A stretch of DNA of 64,000 nt from Streptomyces olivochromogenes. Its GTDB lineage: Bacteria; Actinomycetota; Actinomycetes; Streptomycetales; Streptomycetaceae. How positions within the stretch are numbered: position 1 is the first letter of the stretch; each line of letters begins with the position of its first letter. The stretch covers positions 17,144 to 81,143 of the forward strand of contig NZ_KQ948481.1 in assembly GCF_001514115.1 (NCBI RefSeq). The letters are read 5' to 3'. Positions 51,230 through 60,077 of the stretch are shown piece after piece. The notes below the pieces were generated by a model, which worked only from the letters and a program-made list of their open reading frames with translations, searched no databases and was not told the DNA's origin. The position numbers and the translations under genes are program-made.

Positions 51230-52894
51230 TTACTGCGGGGGGTTGCCGTGTTTGCGGGAGGGCAGGTCGGCGTGTTTGGCGTGCAGCATGGCCAGGGAGC
51301 GGATGAGGACCTCGCGGGTGGCGGCGGGGTCGATGACGTCGTCGACCAGGCCGCGTTCGGCGGCGTAGTAGGGGTGCATGAGTTCGGCCTTGTACTCCTT
51401 GACCATGCGGGCGCGCATGGCCTCGGGGTCGGCGGCCTGGGCGATCTGCCGGCGGAAGATGACGCCTGCCGCGCCTTCCGCGCCCATCACGGCGATCTCG
51501 TTGGTGGGCCAGGCGTAGGTGAGGTCGGCGCCGATGGACTGGGAGTCCATGACGATGTAGGCACCTCCGTACGCCTTGCGCAGGATGAGCGAGATCCGCG
51601 GCACGGTCGCGTTGCAGTACGCGTACAGCAGCTTGGCGCCGTGCCGGATGATCCCGCCGTGCTCCTGGTCAACCCCGGGCAGGAACCCGGGCACGTCCAG
51701 CAGGGTGACGATCGGGATGTTGAAGGCGTCGCACATCTGCACGAACCGGGCGGCCTTCTCGGAGGCCTCGATGTCCAGCACGCCGGCCAGGGTCTGCGGC
51801 TGGTTGGCGACGATGCCCACCACCTGGCCGTCCAGACGGGCCAGCGCGCAGATGATGTTCCGGGCCCAGCGCTCGTGGACCTCCAGGCAGTCGCCGTCGT
51901 CGACGATCTCCTCGATGACCCTGGCCATGTCGTAGGGGCGGTTGCCGTCCGCGGGGACCAGGTCCAGGAGACTCTCGCCGCGCCGTCCGGCCGGGTCGCG
52001 GGGGGTGGTGTGCGGGGGGTTCTCGCGGTTGTTCTGCGGGAGCATCGACAGGAGGTAGCGCACCTCCGCGAGGCAGGTCTCCTCGTCGTCGTAGGCGAAG
52101 TGACAGACGCCGGAGGTCTCCGCGTGGACGTCGGCGCCGCCGAGCCCGTTCTGGGTGATCTCCTCGCCGGTGACCGCCTTGACGACGTCGGGGCCGGTGA
52201 TGAACATCTGCGAGGTCTCGCGGACCATGAACACGAAGTCCGTCAGCGCGGGACTGTAGGCGGCGCCGCCCGCGCACGGGCCGAGCATCACCGAGATCTG
52301 CGGGATGACACCGGACGCCTTGGTGTTGCGCTGGAAGATGCCGCCGTAGCCGGCGAGCGCGCTCACACCCTCCTGGATACGGGCACCCGCGCCGTCGTTG
52401 AGGGAGACCAGCGGCGCGCCGGCCGCGATGGCCATGTCCATGATCTTGTGGATCTTCGTGGCGTGCGCCTCGCCCAGCGCGCCGCCGAAGATACGGAAGT
52501 CGTGCGCGTAGACGAAGACCGTACGGCCCTCCACCGTGCCCCAGCCGGTGACGACACCGTCGGTGTACGGCTTCCTGGCCTCCAGGCCGAACCCGGTCGC
52601 CCGGTGCCGGCGCAGCTGCTCGACCTCCTGGAAACTGCCGTCGTCCAGCAGCAGGGCGATGCGTTCCCGGGCGGTCAGCTTGCCCTTGGCGTGCTGCGCC
52701 TCGGTCGCCTTCTCGCTGGGTCCTCGCAGCGCCGCCGCACGAATCGCGTGCAGCTCGGCCACGCGCCCGCGGATGTCGGCCGGACCCGGTCCGGCCGGGG
52801 CGGGGCCCGTGACGGGGGCCGGGCCCTGGGCGGAGACGGGACCCTGGGTGGGAGTGTGGGCGGGGCCCTGGGTGCGGGCGGGGGCGGTGGTCAT
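51230..52894 (-). CDS. Acyl-CoA carboxylase beta subunit (carboxyltransferase)
   Basis: A 554-residue carboxyltransferase that makes malonyl-type extender units. It has LNDGAGARIQEGV, GPCAGGAAYSPAL and the C-terminal RKAYGGAYIVMDS. At the position that decides substrate in Streptomyces AccB/PccB (Ile for acetyl-, Asp for propionyl-CoA) it has Ile447, favouring acetyl-CoA. The first 40 residues are a Thr/Pro/Gly-rich leader. Its ATG is abutted by TnpB copy 5, which provides GGAGG. The epsilon subunit lies beyond that element; the biotin-carrying alpha subunit is not in the window. Confidence 0.93.
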   Translation of the reverse strand: MTTAPARTQGPAHTPTQGPVSAQGPAPVTGPAPAGPGPADIRGRVAELHAIRAAALRGPSEKATEAQHAKGKLTARERIALLLDDGSFQEVEQLRRHRATGFGLEARKPYTDGVVTGWGTVEGRTVFVYAHDFRIFGGALGEAHATKIHKIMDMAIAAGAPLVSLNDGAGARIQEGVSALAGYGGIFQRNTKASGVIPQISVMLGPCAGGAAYSPALTDFVFMVRETSQMFITGPDVVKAVTGEEITQNGLGGADVHAETSGVCHFAYDDEETCLAEVRYLLSMLPQNNRENPPHTTPRDPAGRRGESLLDLVPADGNRPYDMARVIEEIVDDGDCLEVHERWARNIICALARLDGQVVGIVANQPQTLAGVLDIEASEKAARFVQMCDAFNIPIVTLLDVPGFLPGVDQEHGGIIRHGAKLLYAYCNATVPRISLILRKAYGGAYIVMDSQSIGADLTYAWPTNEIAVMGAEGAAGVIFRRQIAQAADPEAMRARMVKEYKAELMHPYYAAERGLVDDVIDPAATREVLIRSLAMLHAKHADLPSRKHGNPPQ

Positions 52895-54036
52895 CTGTTC
52901 CCTCCGTGGATACTCCGTCCTTCAGGGCGGAGAGGAATCGGACTCCTGCGGAGCAGGGCGGGGAACGGCGATCCGCCGCCAGGGCGGATCGCCGTTCGCG
53001 GCCAACTTCCCGCAGAGAGTCACTAGTTGATGCGATGGTTGGTGAGTGGTGAGCACTCACGTGAAGCGGGCGTATCGGTACCGCTTCTGTCCGACAGGTG
53101 CGCAGGCGGCGGAGCTGTCGCGCACGTTCGGGTGTGTGCGGAAGGTCTGCAACCTGGCGCTCGCCGCCCGCACCGAGGCGTGGGCGCGTCAGGAGCGGGT
53201 CAGCTACCACCAGACGTCGGCGATGCTGACGGCGTGGAAGAAGACCGGGGAACTGGCCTACCTGAACGAGGTGTCCTCGGTCCCCCTCCCGTAGACGCTG
53301 CGGCACCTTCAGACGGCGTTCACCCATTTCTTCGGCAAACGGGCGAAGTACCCGCGGTTCAAGTCGCGCAAGAAGTCGCGCAGGAGTGCGGAGTACACCT
53401 CCACCGGCGAGAAGATCGCCAACCCCCGGCACGAGCGCCGGGACCGCACCCGCCTCGCCAAGGCCCAGCGCAACCTTGCCCGCAAGGCCAGCGGCGACGG
53501 CGCCAACCGCAGGAAGGCCCGGCTCAAGGCCGCGAAGATCCACGCCCGGACCGCTGACCGGCGCCGTGACACGCTGCACCAGATCACCACTCGGCTCGTC
53601 CGTGAAAACCAAACGCTCGTGATCGAGGACCTGGCCGTGCGCCACATGGTCAAAAACCACCGGCTCGCCCGCGCCGTCAGCGACGCGGCATGGAGCGAGT
53701 TCCGGAGCATGCTGGAATACAAAGCCCCGTGGTACGGGCGCGAAGTGATCGCCGTGGACCGGTGGTTCCCCTCCTCCCAGCTGTGCTCCGCCTGCAACAC
53801 CCTGCAGGACAGGATGCCGCTGAACGTCCGCACCTGGACGTGCGACTGCGGCATCACCCACGACCGCGACGTGAACGCGGCGCACAGCCTTCTGGCCGCC
53901 GGGCTGGCGGTGACAGTCTGTGGAGCTGGCGTAAGACCTCAACGGAGTACTCCGGACAGGCAGTCGGCAACGAAGCAGAAACCCTCACGGCGCGAGCCGT
54001 AGGAATCCCCCTCCTTCAACAGGGGGAGAAAGTCAA
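52895..54036 (+). mobile_element. TnpB element, copy 5 (TTCA-loop group, decayed)
   Basis: A 1142-bp element after TCAT (52891-52894), ending in TCAA (54033-54036). Left-end hairpin with one mismatch; right-end hairpin disrupted (TTCAACAGG). It separates the epsilon and beta carboxylase genes. The tnpB gene is broken, but the left-end Shine-Dalgarno sequence is kept. Confidence 0.87.
53049..54002 (+). pseudogene. tnpB remnant with nonsense codon and internal deletion
   Basis: Matches copies 2 and 3 up to TAG at 53292-53294, in the place of the CAG codon in SSVPLQ. A deletion of some 80 codons then joins the SAEYTS region to TGEKIAN near 53398-53405, removing the first RuvC Asp motif. The C-terminal part (VIEDLAV, DRDVNAAHSLL, zinc motifs) is still open from 53619 to 54002. 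It cannot make an active nuclease, but its 3' end could still serve as an omega RNA. Confidence 0.85.
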
Positions 54037-54115
54037 TGCCATGTCAGGTCCCTTCCTGGGGCGGGGAGTTCCGCATAACCGCTGGCCACGCCGGGCCCGG
54101 AGGGTGCGGGGGGTG

Positions 54116-54310
54116 TCACTGCCAGCTGCGCGGGGCCCGGCGGGTGCGGGGCCGCCACCAGCGGGAGCCGTTGACCGGCCTGCCCCGGCGGGGGAACGCG
54201 CCGCCCGCGCGCAGCGCGAGCAGCACCACGGTCAGTGCGGCCAGTTCCTCGTCGCTGGCCTGCCCGCGCTCCACGCGCAGGACGGGCTCGTGGTGCTCCG
54301 GCGTGCCCAT
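54116..54310 (-). CDS. Acyl-CoA carboxylase epsilon subunit
   Basis: A 64-residue protein: LRVERGQASDEELAALTVVLLAL, then a Gly/Pro/Arg-rich linker and a W-containing tail (NGSRWWRP, ending RSWQ). This is the usual pattern of actinobacterial AccE/PccE subunits that bridge alpha and beta subunits. ATG at 54310 has a purine-rich GGAGGCAG just upstream. It precedes the beta subunit gene on the minus strand and is now separated from it by TnpB copy 5. Before insertion the gap would have been about 80 bp. Confidence 0.8.
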   Translation of the reverse strand: MGTPEHHEPVLRVERGQASDEELAALTVVLLALRAGGAFPRRGRPVNGSRWWRPRTRRAPRSWQ

Positions 54311-54901
54311 ACCCCTGCCTCCTTCGGTCGTGGGGACACCGTCGGCCACCGGGCTCAAGAACCGCTCTCACTGCGCTCGAAGAGCACTGCACACGGCGGC
54401 GGACCAGGCGCGGGGGCGTGTGCGGGGCGGGGGCGGGGCGGGGGCGTGTGCGGGGGCGGGGGGAAATGCTTCGGCCAGCCGCCGCCCGGGCGGCCGGGCG
54501 GATGGAGGGGCGGCGGGGGGCGGGCGGCGGCGCGGGCGGCGCGCGGTGCGGCGCGTATGCGGCGGGGGCGGGGACATGGTGTCTTGACTGCGCCGGTGGC
54601 GGTGATTACGGATCCGGGCGGCCCCGCGCCTGCGCGCGGGAAAGGGGGGACGACGGTAGCCGTGTGGAGTGCGGCGACAGCGGAACCAGGAGTTCTCCCC
54701 GAGCGGCCGTACACACGTTCTCCAGCGCGCCGGACGCCGTACGCGGCACCGGACTTGGAAGTCCGCTCGAGAACGGGTCCAGGAAAACGCTGGACGGGGA
54801 CGGCCGCGGCTAGCGTGAGCGGCGGCGCGGGTTTCCGGCCAACACAGCGGGACGGGACAAGGAGCTCGACGACATACGGAATGCGGAATACGGAGGAGAC
54901 C
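54311..54901. other. Divergent promoter region between carboxylase and second SARP genes
   Basis: About 590 bp with no supportable gene. It contains GGGGCGGGGGCGTGTGCGGGG-like direct repeats near 54420-54460, and it should hold promoters for both the epsilon/beta operon and the SARP. I see no clear consensus boxes. Confidence 0.5.
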
Positions 54902-55723
54902 GTGAGGATTCAGGTTCTGGGTCCGTTGAGTGCCGAGGTCAACGGGGGATCCATCGTTCCGAGCGCGGGCAAGCCGCGGCAGATCCTGTCGCTGCTGGCG
55001 TTGTATCCCGGGCGGGTGATGCCCGTCCCGACCCTCATGGAGGAGATCTGGGCGACACAGCCGCCGCAGAGCGCACTGACCACACTGCAGACCTACATCC
55101 TGCAGCTGCGCCGGCGGCTGGGCACCGCGATGGGGCCCGGTGCGCCGGGCGGCGCCAAGGAGGTGCTGGCCACCCGGCACGGCGGCTATCTGCTGCAGAT
55201 CCCGCCCGACTGCGTCGACGTGCACCAGTACGACCGGCTGACGAGGGAGGGCCAGGCCGCCTTCGAGAGCGGCGACGACGAGGTCTCCGCCGCCCGTTTC
55301 AAGGCGGCCCTGGGCCTGTGGCAGGGCCCCGCCCTGGTCGACGTACGGCTGGGGCCGGTCCTGGAGATCGAGGTGGTGCGGCTGGAGGAGAGCCGGCTGG
55401 TCACCGTGGAGCGGCGCATCGACGCCGACCTGCGGCTGGGCCGGCACGCCGAACTCATCGCCGAGCTCATCGAACTGACCGCCCGTCACCCCCAGCACGA
55501 GGGACTGCACTCCCAGGCCATGGTGGCGCTCTACCGCTCCGGCCGGCAGGCCTCCGCGCTGGAGGTCTACCGCCGGCTGCGGGTGCGGCTGATCGAGGAC
55601 CTGGGCGTGGAACCCTCACCCCAGCTGCAACGCCTCCACCAGGCCGTCCTGACCGTCGACCCCCAGCTGGACGTCCTCGCCGGCCCGCGCCACAGCTCCA
55701 CCTACGACCTGTTCACGGCCTGA
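54902..55723 (+). CDS. SARP-family transcriptional activator (second)
   Basis: A 273-residue SARP with the same two-domain layout as the one at 50077: VLGPLSAEVNGGSIVP, LALYPGRVMPVPTLMEEIW, then RLEESRLVTVERRIDADLRLGRH and EVYRRLRVRLIEDLGVEPSP. GTG at 54902 has GGAGGAG four bases upstream and fits the family start; ATG at 54881 would add seven residues. It is divergent from the carboxylase operon. Two SARPs plus TetR, XRE and LuxR proteins make this a heavily regulated cluster. Confidence 0.93.
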   Translation: MRIQVLGPLSAEVNGGSIVPSAGKPRQILSLLALYPGRVMPVPTLMEEIWATQPPQSALTTLQTYILQLRRRLGTAMGPGAPGGAKEVLATRHGGYLLQIPPDCVDVHQYDRLTREGQAAFESGDDEVSAARFKAALGLWQGPALVDVRLGPVLEIEVVRLEESRLVTVERRIDADLRLGRHAELIAELIELTARHPQHEGLHSQAMVALYRSGRQASALEVYRRLRVRLIEDLGVEPSPQLQRLHQAVLTVDPQLDVLAGPRHSSTYDLFTA

Positions 55724-56134
55724 CAAACCCGCCCCCGCCCCTGCCCGCCCCCACCGCGACTCGCGGCAGGGGCGAGTCGCGGCGGGGGCGAGTCGCGGCA
55801 GGGGCGGGAGGGATGCTGCGGGCCGGCGGCGGGGCGGGCACCGCTCACCGCGGTATCCGGGGTGAGCGCACAACTGGAGGCGTGCACGGCACCGGAGCGG
55901 TGCATGGCCCCGGCCACCGCGGTGGCTGGTGCGGCGTCCGGCTGCCCCGCCGGGCGGCTCCAACTGGCCCCGGTCCGGGGGTGGCTGGTGAAGACCAGGC
56001 GTCGCGAGGCGGACCCGGGGGGCGGTTTGATCCGGGCTCACCGGGGCGGCGGAGGTGCACAACGCGGTGATGACCCAGGGCTGCGGCCCCTCGCGCGGAT
56101 GACGTTGCCGGCCGGACCACAGCACAATGCGCGG
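55724..56134. other. Gap with short GC repeats
   Basis: About 410 bp without a gene. GGCGAGTCGCGGC-type repeats of about 16 bp at 55755-55812. Some fold-back potential after the SARP stop, possibly a terminator. Confidence 0.5.
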
Positions 56135-56617
56135 GTGGACAACAACATCACTATCCGTCCGGCCGCTCCTCATGAACTGGACGCCGTGGCCGAGCTCCGA
56201 TGGCAGTGGATCCTCGAAAACGAAGGTGTGCCCGTCACCGAGCGGGAAGAGTTCGTGCAGTACTTCATCACGTGGGCGCGGAAGAACACGTCCTCGCATC
56301 GCTGCATGGTCCTGGTCCGTGATGAGGTGATCATCGCAATGGCCTGGCTGGCGGTTCTTCAGCGGGTGCCCAGTCCGCGCGCGCTGCAGCGGGCATCAGG
56401 CGACCTGCAGTGCGTGTACGTGGTTCCCGGTGAGCGTGACGGCGGCCTGGGCGGCCGGCTCATCGACGCCGTCCTGGCCAGGGCCGGGGAACTGGGACTG
56501 GAACGAGTCACCGTGCACTCCAGTCCTCGCGCGATCCCGGCCTACTCCCGCCACGGTTTTGAATCCTCCCCCCGTCTGCTCCACGCCCACGTCGCCCGCA
56601 CCACCTCCTGTCCCTGA
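56135..56617 (+). CDS. GNAT-family N-acetyltransferase
   Basis: A 160-residue acetyltransferase. The RPAAPHELDAVAELRWQW start, the acetyl-CoA loop VVPGERDGGLGGRLIDAVL (motif A, near residues 90-108) and a C-terminal YSRHGFESSP motif B fit the family. GTG at 56135 is the likely start; a longer N-terminal reading is unsupported. The substrate could be an amine of the product or a small metabolite. It has no coupled neighbour and may be a resident genome gene. Confidence 0.85.
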   Translation: MDNNITIRPAAPHELDAVAELRWQWILENEGVPVTEREEFVQYFITWARKNTSSHRCMVLVRDEVIIAMAWLAVLQRVPSPRALQRASGDLQCVYVVPGERDGGLGGRLIDAVLARAGELGLERVTVHSSPRAIPAYSRHGFESSPRLLHAHVARTTSCP

Positions 56618-57350
56618 CGGCCTGTCCCTGACGGCCGGTGGCCCTGCGCCGCTTCGTCCCGTTGCTCCTGTCCGCGCCGGTGCGGGCCGGGCGCCAGGAC
56701 CCGGTGCCGGTCCCGGTCAGGGTGGCGTTCCGGTCCCGGTCAGGGTGGCGTCGAAGTGAGCCGGTCCACGGCCACCGTCGCACCGCAAGGCCCAGGGCGG
56801 GGCCAGCCACTTCGCCTCGCCCCCCGGTGCGCCCGGACACCCCTTCCCGCCGGGGCCAGTCGGAGCTGCCTCGGCGGCCCCGACTCGGCGGGGCGGCTGA
56901 ACACCGCCCCGGCCTCGCTGTCCGGATACACGCCGGAAGCCGGAGACCCCTTGACGCCGGTGCGAGGCGTCCCGCCCGCCGGCGGCGAGTCCGGGGATGC
57001 CGCCGCGCTGCATGACGGAGGCCTTCTCCGCCCAGCCGCGTGCCCGCTCGCACGAGGGCAGCGTGGGAAAGCCCCGCTGAGCTGAACACCGTGATGAGAC
57101 AAGGCCGGTCCCAGCTCCGCGGGCGGCCAGGCGCCCGGCACCGGCCGCAGGGCGGCGCTCTGTACGCCGGGCGCCCGGCCGGCGTGCGGGTGAGCGGGGA
57201 ACTCCTCGCGCGCGCCGCCTGCCGGACGGCGGGCAGCGGCACGAGCCCGCCGGAAGAAGGGGAAAGCGCCACCACCGGCCTGCCGGATACGCGACGGCGA
57301 GCGGACGTGCGCCCGGCCTGGGCGGGAGCAGTTCCCGGGGCGGGGCGGGT
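56618..57350. other. Non-coding gap
   Basis: About 730 bp with no credible gene. A tandem repeat of about 25 bp (TTCCGGTCCCGGTCAGGGTGGCG type) lies near 56706-56755. The frames that stay open have composition typical of GC-rich shadow frames. Confidence 0.5.
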
Positions 57351-59564
57351 TCAGGGGGGCGGGGTGAGGACGGAGCGCACCCCCCGGGCGAGGGCGGACG
57401 CGCTGGCGGCGGCGTCGCCGATGCCGGTCATGACCACGGCCAAAGCCGTGCCGGGAGCGTGCGGCGTGCGCTGGGCGAGTTCGTAGGCCGCCCTCCCCCC
57501 GGGCCCGCACCCGCACAGCACCAGGCGCCGGCCCGCCCCAGGTGCCCGGTGCAGCGCGGCCGGCAGCACGCCCGGCGCGCCGTCACCGTGCACGGCCACG
57601 ATCTTCTCCGGGCCGCGGTGGCCGCGGACGAACAGGTCGTAGCTGCCCGCCGGCACGCCCGGGGCGGTGACCAGGCAGATCACGTCCGCGTGCGGATGCC
57701 CGGGCCGCAGCACGGTCAGGGCGGGCTGCGGCGCGGGCGGCACGGGCCGGGCCATGCGCGGTATCGCGGCCCGGGCCAGCAGGTCCAGCAGCTGTCCGGC
57801 ACTGGCCCCGGCCTGCCGGTGCTCGGGCAGCGCGCGCAGCAGGCGTACGCACTGGGAGTGCAGGGCGGCGGCGTCCTCGTCCGCCAGCTGCGCCCGGTCG
57901 TGGAACAGGCCCAGGACCAGACCGCCCGCGGTGTCGTGCCGGGCGGCGAGGGTGAGGGGCCCGCCGGTGGCGCCGGCCGCGCTGCGGGGGGTGTCCGCGT
58001 GGACGCCCTGGGCGGCGAGTTCGCCGCGCAGGACCTTCGGCAGCAACAGCGGGCCGTCGAAACGCACCAGAGTGCTGCCGGCACCGCAGACCGCACCAGC
58101 ACCCCCAACAGCACCCGCAGCAGGGCCCTCAACGGAACCTCCGACAGGGCCGGGGACGGGACCGGCAGCAGGGCCGGGGGCAAGGCCGGCAGCAGGGCCG
58201 GCGGCGGGCGGGCGGGGGGCCCACGCACGGATCGTCTCGGTGCAGGCCCACGGGTAGGCGGCCAGGTCCAGCAGCGTGTCGCGGACCTGGTGCAGCAGGT
58301 CCGCGAGCGGGGCGGCCGGATCGACGGTCACGGTCATCGGCAGCGGGCTGTCCAGCAGGCCGGGAATGCCCGCGGCACCCGGCAGGGCGATGTCCCGGCC
58401 CGACAGCTGCACCCCGAAACTCACCGGCAGCGGCCCCGGAACACCCGCCGCCCGGTACAGCAGCAGCGCCCACACCACATGCAGCGCGCTGGACTCGGCG
58501 GCGCCGCGCAGCGCGGCCCAGGAACGCAGCCGGAAGGTCTCCGGCGCCCGCAGCCGGGTGTGCAGCAGACCGGGCCCGCTCTGCCCGGTGGCGCCGCCCG
58601 GCCGCCCCGGACGGGTGGCGGCCCGCGGCGGCGGCACCGCGCGGGCCCAGAACTGCCGCGCGGCCGTGGTGTCCTGGCCGGCCAGCCAGCGGGCATGGTC
58701 GCGCAGATCGGGACGGCGTTCCCCGCCCGGCAGGACACCGCCGCCGGCGTAGGCGCGGTAGAACTCCCGCAGCAGCAGGTGCACACCCCGCTCGTCGAGG
58801 AGGGCCGGGTGATAGGTCAGCAGCACCCGCGGCGGCGCCGCGCCCGCACCCCCGCCGGGCTCCGCCCCCAGCAGGGTCAGGCGCAGCAGCCCCGGCCGGT
58901 GCAGCGCGAACCCCCGCGCCCGGTCCCGCCGCAGCAGCTGGGACCAGGTGACAGCGGCCGGGGAACACACCGCGATGTCCGCCTCGGCCCGGGCATGCAG
59001 CACCAGACGCGGCGCGGCGACCCAGTCGAAACAGGCCCGCAGCACACACTCCCGGTCGACGACGGACTGCCACGCCGCGGCGAACCGCGCCACGTCCAAA
59101 GGCCCGGACCAGTCCCAGTACAACTGCTCGACCCCACCACCGTCACCACCGTCACCACCGTCACCGCCGCCACTGCTGCCGGTGGGGCCGGTGCCGCTGC
59201 TGGTGCTGGTGCCGGCGGGGGTGAGGGCGGCGCGCAGCAGGGTCTGCTGGTGCCCGGTGACCGGGAGGATCTCCCCGCCCGGCGGGGGCGGCGCCAGCAG
59301 GTCGGCCAGCAGGTCCGCGGGCAGCGCGGCGACCCCGCCCGCGGCGGGCGGGGTCAGGCGCAGCGTGTGGTGACCGGGCCGGTGACTGTCCAGCGCGACA
59401 CCGAAGGCACGGTGGCGCTGCGCGAGCCGGGCGGCGACCGTCTCGGCGTCCGCCGGGCCCAGCGGGCCGCGCAGTTCCAGGACCAGCGGACCGCCCGGCG
59501 ACAGCGCCACCGGCTCATGGACCACGGCAAGAACAGCACCCTGCGGCACGTCCTGGCTGCTCAT
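57351..59564 (-). CDS. Condensation-domain protein with degenerate thioesterase-like tail
   Basis: A 737-residue protein. Residues about 90-480 resemble an NRPS condensation domain. The HHxxxDG motif reads YHPALLDERG, so only the second His and the Asp-Glu part remain, and other motifs such as SFGVQLSGRD are visible. Residues about 600-735 resemble a thioesterase (DVICLVTAPGVPAGSYDLF, GCGPGGRAAYELAQR), but the GxSxG Ser is replaced. The linker is a Gly/Pro/Ala-rich repeat. It might act as an amide- or ester-forming, or non-catalytic, scaffold protein. ATG at 59564. Confidence 0.72.
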   Translation of the reverse strand: MSSQDVPQGAVLAVVHEPVALSPGGPLVLELRGPLGPADAETVAARLAQRHRAFGVALDSHRPGHHTLRLTPPAAGGVAALPADLLADLLAPPPPGGEILPVTGHQQTLLRAALTPAGTSTSSGTGPTGSSGGGDGGDGGDGGGVEQLYWDWSGPLDVARFAAAWQSVVDRECVLRACFDWVAAPRLVLHARAEADIAVCSPAAVTWSQLLRRDRARGFALHRPGLLRLTLLGAEPGGGAGAAPPRVLLTYHPALLDERGVHLLLREFYRAYAGGGVLPGGERRPDLRDHARWLAGQDTTAARQFWARAVPPPRAATRPGRPGGATGQSGPGLLHTRLRAPETFRLRSWAALRGAAESSALHVVWALLLYRAAGVPGPLPVSFGVQLSGRDIALPGAAGIPGLLDSPLPMTVTVDPAAPLADLLHQVRDTLLDLAAYPWACTETIRAWAPRPPAAGPAAGLAPGPAAGPVPGPVGGSVEGPAAGAVGGAGAVCGAGSTLVRFDGPLLLPKVLRGELAAQGVHADTPRSAAGATGGPLTLAARHDTAGGLVLGLFHDRAQLADEDAAALHSQCVRLLRALPEHRQAGASAGQLLDLLARAAIPRMARPVPPAPQPALTVLRPGHPHADVICLVTAPGVPAGSYDLFVRGHRGPEKIVAVHGDGAPGVLPAALHRAPGAGRRLVLCGCGPGGRAAYELAQRTPHAPGTALAVVMTGIGDAAASASALARGVRSVLTPPP

Positions 59565-60077
59565 CCGCCCTCCCGGACCCCAGGACCCGCCCCCGCAACA
59601 CGGCGGACCGGCCCCCCGCACCCCTTACCCGACCAGCAGGACCAGCAGGACCAGCACGGCCGGCAAAGCCGGCAGGACCGGCGAGGGCGTGTGCAGGACA
59701 CGCACAGCAGGCACGCCAGGCACGGCGGGCACGGCAGGCCCGGCGGGCACGGCCACTGCGGGTGCGGCAGCCGCGGGCGCGGGCGCGGGCGGGACGGCAT
59801 CGGGCGGGGTGACGGCGGACGGGCCGGCCGGGCGGTGGACGCGGGCCGCGGCGCCCGGCCCGCGACGGGCCGGGCGGCGGCGAAAGCTGCCGCCGGGACG
59901 TCCCGCGGCGGCGCCCCGCACGGAGACAGGCCGCACGAGGGCAGGCCGCACGAGGGCAGTCCGGGCAGGGGCAGGCCGCACGGGGGCAGGGGCGGGCCGG
60001 GCGGGCCGGGCGGGCCGGGCGGGCCGGGCCGGGTGCGGTGGGATGGCTGCACGGTGGTTCACGACGCCCGCCTCTCG
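59565..60077. other. Gap with GGGCC-type repeats
   Basis: About 510 bp upstream of the condensation-domain gene. Short repeats GGGCCGGGCGG near 59995-60035 and CGGGCACGGC near 59715-59755. No gene supported. Confidence 0.5.

Noticed and set aside
6308..54036. Possibility that a TnpA transposase is present with the TnpB genes
   Set aside because: No Y1-type transposase motif (HUH plus Tyr) is seen in or next to any element; they appear non-autonomous.
53690..55723. A 677-residue frame joining tnpB-region sequence to the second SARP
   Set aside because: The SARP family start is at 54902 with its own ribosome site; upstream codons are low-complexity readthrough.
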